Of a stretch of 64,000 nucleotides of DNA, positions 59,700 to 64,000 are shown piece after piece. The notes below the pieces were generated by a model. The model saw only the letters and a program-made list of their open reading frames with translations, had not been told where the DNA came from and did no database searches. Location: NCBI RefSeq assembly GCF_002101675.1, contig NZ_LQOY01000241.1:48444-112443 (forward strand), in the 5' to 3' direction. Position 1 is the stretch's first letter, and every line of letters starts with the position of its first letter. This DNA is from Mycobacterium gordonae (GTDB taxonomy: Bacteria > Actinomycetota > Actinomycetes > Mycobacteriales > Mycobacteriaceae). The position numbers were made by a program, and so were the translations under genes.

Positions 59700-59861
59700 C
59701 TAGACCCCTGTGTTGATCGCCTGATCTGCTGTGGCACGCATCTGGTCGGACAACCGGAGCAGATCGTGCTCGCCGACTCCGTTGGGCAGGGTGTAGGCCA
59801 CTTGACGCAATTCGACGGCGTAATTTCGCAACTGCTGGCGGAGCGTCTCGATTGTGGGCAT
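59700..59861 (-). CDS. Small conserved-looking hypothetical protein, 53 residues
   Basis: The frame begins ATGCCCACAATCGAGACGC and is preceded by AGGAGG seven bases upstream. The protein (MPTIETLRQQLRNYAVELRQ and then a second amphipathic helix ending before a GV terminus) looks like two short amphipathic helices. It is too short for most gene finders. Function unknown. It converges with the molybdopterin oxidoreductase gene. Confidence 0.7.
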   Translation of the reverse strand: MPTIETLRQQLRNYAVELRQVAYTLPNGVGEHDLLRLSDQMRATADQAINTGV

Positions 59862-60089
59862 GACGCCTCCTAAAGGTGGGACTGGCCCGGGCGCCCCTCT
59901 GATCGACCGGCCCCTTCGAATCTATGCCGGATGCCGCCGGGTTCGCGACGCGGGCGGAGCGGTATTTACCAGAGATTGACTGGCCATTTACAGTCCGTAC
60001 CACTTTGCCGCACCTGGGCGACACCCGCCGCGCCGCGATTGCGGCACCACTATTAGCTGACAGGACCTGCGAGGGGCCGCCGCCGGAAC

Positions 60090-60290
60090 TTAGTCGGAGC
60101 TCTCCAACTCGTCGTCGATCACCACAGTTTCCTGCTGCTCCTGCCAGTCCGCAGGACTCGTCTCGAGCGGCAACTCGCCCGGCTCGACCTCGTACTCGTC
60201 AGCTTCCGTTGGATCGGTCGCGGACCGCAGCTGCTCAGCGGCGTCGGCGATGGGCACGTCGTCGGGGAAGGTGTTGTCGCGCTGGGGCAT
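60090..60290 (-). CDS. Small acidic hypothetical protein, 66 residues
   Basis: The 66-residue protein (starting MPQRDNTFPDDVPIADAAEQ) is strongly acidic with an EDELESSD-like end and looks disordered. The open frame extends far upstream through pknF antisense, which is not used. It is divergent from pknF, 102 bases between starts. Related small proteins next to pknF are not recalled with certainty. Confidence 0.65.
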   Translation of the reverse strand: MPQRDNTFPDDVPIADAAEQLRSATDPTEADEYEVEPGELPLETSPADWQEQQETVVIDDELESSD

Positions 60291-60392
60291 GGACGCCAAA
60301 CTACCCGGTGTGCGCCGATGAAAACGCCGAGGATGCCTGTGCTCGGGCCCGTGGTCGGTTTCCACGATCGTCCCGCGGGCTACTATGCGGCC

Positions 60393-61778
60393 ATGGCGCT
60401 CGACGAAGGATCGACGTTTGCCGGATACACCGTCATCAAGCGGTTGGGATCCGGCGGCATGGGTGAGGTCTATCTGGCCAAGCACCCTCGACTGCCGCGC
60501 CAGGACGCGCTCAAGGTCCTCAAGGCGGAGGTGTCGGCCGACCAGGAGTACCGGGAACGGTTCCACCGCGAAGCCGACACCGCGGCCACGCTGTGGCACC
60601 CGCACATCGTCGCGGTGCACGACCGCGGCGAGACCGACGGCCAGCTGTGGATCGACATGGACTACGTCGACGGCACCGACGCGGGGGAGTTGCTGGAGGA
60701 GCGGTACCCCAACGGCATGCCCGGCCCGGAAGTCGTCGAGATCATCACCGCGGTTGCGGAGGCGCTCGACTATGCCCACCTGAACAAGCTGTTGCACCGC
60801 GACGTCAAGCCCGCCAACATTTTGATCGCGCAACCCGATTCGCCGGAGCGGCGGATCCTGTTGGCCGACTTCGGCATCGCCGGTCTGGTCGGGGAGTCGA
60901 CGGGATTGACCGCGACCAACATGACGGTAGGCACCGTCGCCTACGCGGCACCCGAACAGCTGATGGGCAGCGACCTCGACGGGCGAGCCGATCAGTACGC
61001 GCTTGCCGCCTCGGCATACCAGTTGCTCACCGGTGCGCCCCCGTTCCAGCACTCCAATCCCGCGGTGGTGATCAGCCAGCATCTCAGCGCCTCACCCCCG
61101 GCCATCAGCCAGCGCAGCCCCGAGCTGTCCAACCTCGATCCGGTCTTCGCCAAGGCGCTGGCCAAGGACCCCAAGGATCGCTATCTGCGGTGCATCGATT
61201 TCGCGCGGGCCCTGAGCCATAACCTGGGTGGCGGCACGGGCGACCCGGATGAAACCAGCCTGTCCTTGCCCGCGGTGGCCGCTTCAGGGGCAAGGCGCTC
61301 CCTGCTGCGACCGGCCGTCATCGTGCCGGCGCTGCTGGGGATCCTGCTGGTCATCGCTGTCGTGTTCGCGTTGCAGGAGTATTTGCGCGCCGATAAGGAG
61401 GAGCGCGCGACACCCGCTCCGCAAACACCGGCACCTACGTCGGTTTCCACGAGCCCGGCAGGGGCCACCCCGACGGTGACTCCCGCGCCGGAGATCCCGG
61501 TCGTCGCGATCGGTGCCGACTGTTTCCCTTTGGGCAGTCTCGGCACCACGAAGACCGGCGCGACGGCTTACTGCTCGATGATTCAGGGCACCAACACCAG
61601 CATCTGGTCGCTGACCGAGGGCACGGCGGCCAGCCCCACCGTCAGCGCCAGCCTGGAACCGAATGAGACCCCGCCGCCCACCGAGCAGGAGACACCGGTT
61701 CGGGTGTGCATGGAGCAGACCGGGCAAACCAGGCTGCAGTGCCTACAGGAAATCCGCCGGGGCAACGGCAGGCCCTAG
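60393..61778 (+). CDS. pknF: Ser/Thr protein kinase PknF
   Basis: The 461-residue membrane kinase follows M. tuberculosis PknF (Rv1746) along its whole length. It has GSGGMGEVY near the start, LLHRDVKPANI, DFGIAG and an activation loop with TNMTVGTV. One helix (LLRPAVIVPALLGILLVIAVV, about 308-328) leads to a Pro/Thr linker and an extracellular domain with four cysteines (GADCFP, YCSMI, VCMEQ, LQCLQ). The ATG at 60393 is chosen to match PknF; the frame opens at 60318. Its usual neighbour Rv1747 is not adjacent. Its stop overlaps the convergent small gene. Confidence 0.96.
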   Translation: MALDEGSTFAGYTVIKRLGSGGMGEVYLAKHPRLPRQDALKVLKAEVSADQEYRERFHREADTAATLWHPHIVAVHDRGETDGQLWIDMDYVDGTDAGELLEERYPNGMPGPEVVEIITAVAEALDYAHLNKLLHRDVKPANILIAQPDSPERRILLADFGIAGLVGESTGLTATNMTVGTVAYAAPEQLMGSDLDGRADQYALAASAYQLLTGAPPFQHSNPAVVISQHLSASPPAISQRSPELSNLDPVFAKALAKDPKDRYLRCIDFARALSHNLGGGTGDPDETSLSLPAVAASGARRSLLRPAVIVPALLGILLVIAVVFALQEYLRADKEERATPAPQTPAPTSVSTSPAGATPTVTPAPEIPVVAIGADCFPLGSLGTTKTGATAYCSMIQGTNTSIWSLTEGTAASPTVSASLEPNETPPPTEQETPVRVCMEQTGQTRLQCLQEIRRGNGRP

Positions 61779-62089
61779 ACGCACCCGCTGACGCTGACGC
61801 GCCGGCCGACGTTCGCGCACACGTTGATATTTGGCGGCGGCGGCGGGGGAGGCGGATAGTCCTCCGGCAACGGCGCATAGTCCGTCGGCGGCGGGGCGTA
61901 GGGGGCGACGGCGTCGGCGATGTTGGTGCAGCCGCTGACGGAAATGCGCCGGCCGGCGTTGACGCACACATCGGCCAGCGCGGTCCCTGATGGCGTCCTT
62001 ACCACGAGTAGGTCCGGCGCGATGGTGACTGCCAGCGCCAAGATGGCGAAGGTGAAGCCGGTCCTCTTCCAGTAAGCCCGCTGCGCCAC
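61775..62089 (-). CDS. Small exported Pro-rich protein with twin Cys-GRR-SVSGC motifs
   Basis: The 104-residue protein has a basic start and one hydrophobic helix (TGFTFAILALAVTIA), then two copies of a C-x-N-x-GRR-x-SVSGC motif (near 46-58 and at the end) separated by a Tyr/Pro-rich stretch. Paired cysteines suggest disulfides outside the membrane. GTG at 62089 follows GGAAGGAGAT. The stop overlaps the pknF stop by two bases. Function unknown. Confidence 0.75.
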   Translation of the reverse strand: MAQRAYWKRTGFTFAILALAVTIAPDLLVVRTPSGTALADVCVNAGRRISVSGCTNIADAVAPYAPPPTDYAPLPEDYPPPPPPPPNINVCANVGRRVSVSGCV

Positions 62090-62566
62090 GGCGTATCTCC
62101 TTCCGGTGAGAAATTCATCATATTCGCGCGCTGGATGCTGAACCTCGCGGGCGCGCAGGCCGCCAGTGTTGCAGCGGAGGGCACTCGCGGTTGTTGGTGA
62201 ACGTGACTCAGAGACCCACGGCATGGCCGGGAGGGTCACCGCGGCTCCGAAAACGGCGGTGTCAGCGACCCGTCATCGTGCGCTCAGGGTAAGGTCTGTT
62301 GCTACGGGAAAGCTTATCCTAGAATGTAATTCGCATTTCGCTGGCTCGGTAGCGGGAAGCCCGTGCACTCCCGCCCGATCATCTGACGGTCCGCGTGGCG
62401 GAGATGTGTCATGAGGGCGAACGCTCCGGGCAGGCGCGTCGAAAATTTTCTCCGGAAAGCTTCCCATGAAACGGCTTCAGGGATAGTCTCACGGTGTGTT
62501 GAGACTTGGTCTCTAAATTTCTGCCCCGTTCTGCGAAGGGCATGACCGGATGCGAGGAGTCCGTCG
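62090..62566. other. Intergenic region upstream of PE_PGRS gene
   Basis: The 477-base region is less GC-rich near its centre and holds GTCTCA-(8)-TGAGAC at 62486-62505, followed by a second GGTCTC. No gene is supported. The PE_PGRS promoter is probably here; a GAGGAG ribosome site lies at 62553-62558. Confidence 0.45.
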
Positions 62567-64000
62567 ATGTCACTTTTCGTTGTTCCGGACCTGCTGGCTG
62601 CGGCCGCTGGCGATCTTGCGGTCATCGAACAGGCGTTGAGCGCAGGCAATGCGGCGGCGGCTGTGCCGACGGCGGGGGTGACCGCTGCGGCTGCCGACGA
62701 GGTGTCGGAGGCGATCGCGGCGTTGTTCGGAGCGTATGCCCAGCAATACCAGGTGATCAGTGCACAAGCCATGACGTTTCACCATCGGCTTGTCTTGTCC
62801 CTGGGCGCGAGCGCGGGAAGCTTCGCCTTCGCTGAAGCGACCAACGCGTCGGCCGTGCAATCGGCCGGGCAGGCTTTGCTAGCGGTGATCAACGCGCCCA
62901 CCGAGGCGCTGGTAGGCCGCGCCTTGATCGGTAACGGCGCTGACGGGGCCAGTGGGCCGATCGGACAACCGGGACAGCCGGGCGGAATTCTCTACGGCAA
63001 TGGTGGCAGCGGTGGCAATAGCACCAATGCCGGCGCGTCCGGGGGTGCCGGCGGCGCGGCGGTGTCGGCGGCGCAGGTCAGTCCGGTGCATCCAGTGGTG
63101 TGCCAACCAACGGAAGCCAGGGCGGCGACGGGGGAGTCGGCGGACGGGGCGGCAGCGGTGGTGCGGGCATCAATGGCGTAGGTGGCGGCCAGGGCGGCGC
63201 CGGCGGTGACGGTGGTCAAGGCGGCGCCGGCGGTGCCGGCGGTCGCAACACCGGGATTGGTGCCACTGCCACCGGTGCGGACGGTGGCCGAGGTGGATCC
63301 GGCGGTCAGGCCGGCGCGGGCGGCGCCGGAACCGACGGTGGTGGAGCCGGCGCCAACGGTACGGGCGGACGTGGCGGCGCCGGTGGCGATGGTGGCGGCG
63401 GCGGCACCGGAAAGGCTGGTACGAGCGGCATTTTCGGGCCCGGCAACGGCCAACAGGGCGGCGCCGGAGGCGCGGGAGGGCAAGGAGGCGACGGGGGCGC
63501 GGGCATTGACGGGACCGGCGGCGGTGCCGGAGGCCATGGCGGGCGCGGCGGCCAAGGTGGCATGGGCGGTGATGGTGGTAACGCCACCGGACCGGGCGGC
63601 ATTACCGGGGGTGCCGGCGGGCAGGGCGGCAGCGGTGGTGCCGCCGGTTCAGGCGGCTCCGGGACCGATGGCGGGTCAAGCGGGGCAAACGGCCTGGGTG
63701 GCACCGGCGGCACCGGCGGCACCGGCGGCAACGGGAGCATCGGGTCGGCCGGCGGGTCCGGGGACGCCCCCGAAATAGGTAAGCAGGGCGGCTCCGGCGG
63801 AGCCGGCGGCCGGGGTGGTGACGGTGGTGCCGGCATCAACGGTGTCGGTGGTGGTCAGGGTGGCCAGGGCGGTGTCGGTGGTCAGGGTGGCTCCGGTGGC
63901 ACCGGGGGCGCCAACACCGCAGATGGCGTCGATGCGGCGGGCGCCGACGGCGGCAAGGGCGGCAGCGGCGGGGCCAACACGGGCAGTAGTGGCGGTCGGT
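62567..64000 (+). pseudogene. PE_PGRS gene with a frameshift in the PGRS region (runs off the window)
   Basis: The PE domain (MSLFVVPDLLAAAAGDLAVI, about 110 residues) is intact and is followed by the GNGGSGGNSTNAG PGRS start. Near 63050-63061 the frame breaks: the reading frame from 62567 ends at 63181, whereas from 63061 the frame one base back carries Gly-Gly-x repeats (GVGGAGQSGASS, GGDGGVGGRG) and stays open to the window end. The pattern fits loss of one G where GCGGGCGG is expected. It may be a real frame disruption, phase variation or a sequencing error. PE_PGRS proteins are type VII substrates of the cell surface. The rest of the gene is beyond the window. Confidence 0.85.

Overview
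The window is GC-rich chromosomal DNA from a slow-growing Mycobacterium. The evidence is a PE_PGRS gene, two PPE genes, clear orthologues of the M. tuberculosis kinases PknE and PknF, a DesA3-type desaturase with its reductase, and sites matching the mycobacterial IdeR and KstR operators. I saw no rRNA, tRNA, CRISPR array, insertion sequence or prophage.

Positions 1-24.5 kb hold a peptide-natural-product locus. It is the 3' part (6,160 codons) of a giant non-ribosomal peptide synthetase that enters the window inside an adenylation domain and ends in a thioester-reductase domain. The visible order is (A)-PCP / C-A-PCP-E / C-A(N-MT)-PCP-E / C-A-PCP / C-A-PCP-R. A stop/start overlap joins it to an ABC exporter. 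An MMPL/RND transporter follows 11 bases later, then a PknF/PknJ-type membrane Ser/Thr kinase. The inferred product is a peptide of at least five residues ending L-D-D(N-Me)-L-L, released reductively as an aldehyde or alcohol, with its own export systems.

Positions 24.5-45.4 kb are mixed. They hold an FMN-binding-type protein, a VIT-family metal transporter, an APC permease, type III glutamine synthetase, a PPE-PPW gene behind two IdeR-like boxes, pknE with an SRPBCC gene, tex and an acyltransferase. Next is a three-gene minus-strand operon (DUF1295 protein, FAD oxidoreductase, SnoaL-like protein) behind a perfect KstR-consensus site, then a DUF4235 protein. A 1,332-residue PPE protein with about 43 repeats of 23-25 residues and a PknH-sensor-like lipoprotein close the region.

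Positions 45.4-55.6 kb hold glycogen-debranching enzyme GlgX, a secreted DUF4185 protein (the domain of GH183 endo-D-arabinanases) behind a perfect palindrome, two short-chain dehydrogenases, an arylsulfatase, and a DesA3-like desaturase/ferredoxin-reductase operon with a palindrome at its start codon.

Positions 55.8-64 kb hold an apparent operon of a type III polyketide synthase, an isoprenylcysteine-methyltransferase-like protein and a molybdopterin oxidoreductase. Two small unannotated-size genes, pknF, a small proline-rich exported protein with twin cysteine motifs, and a frameshifted PE_PGRS gene running off the end follow.
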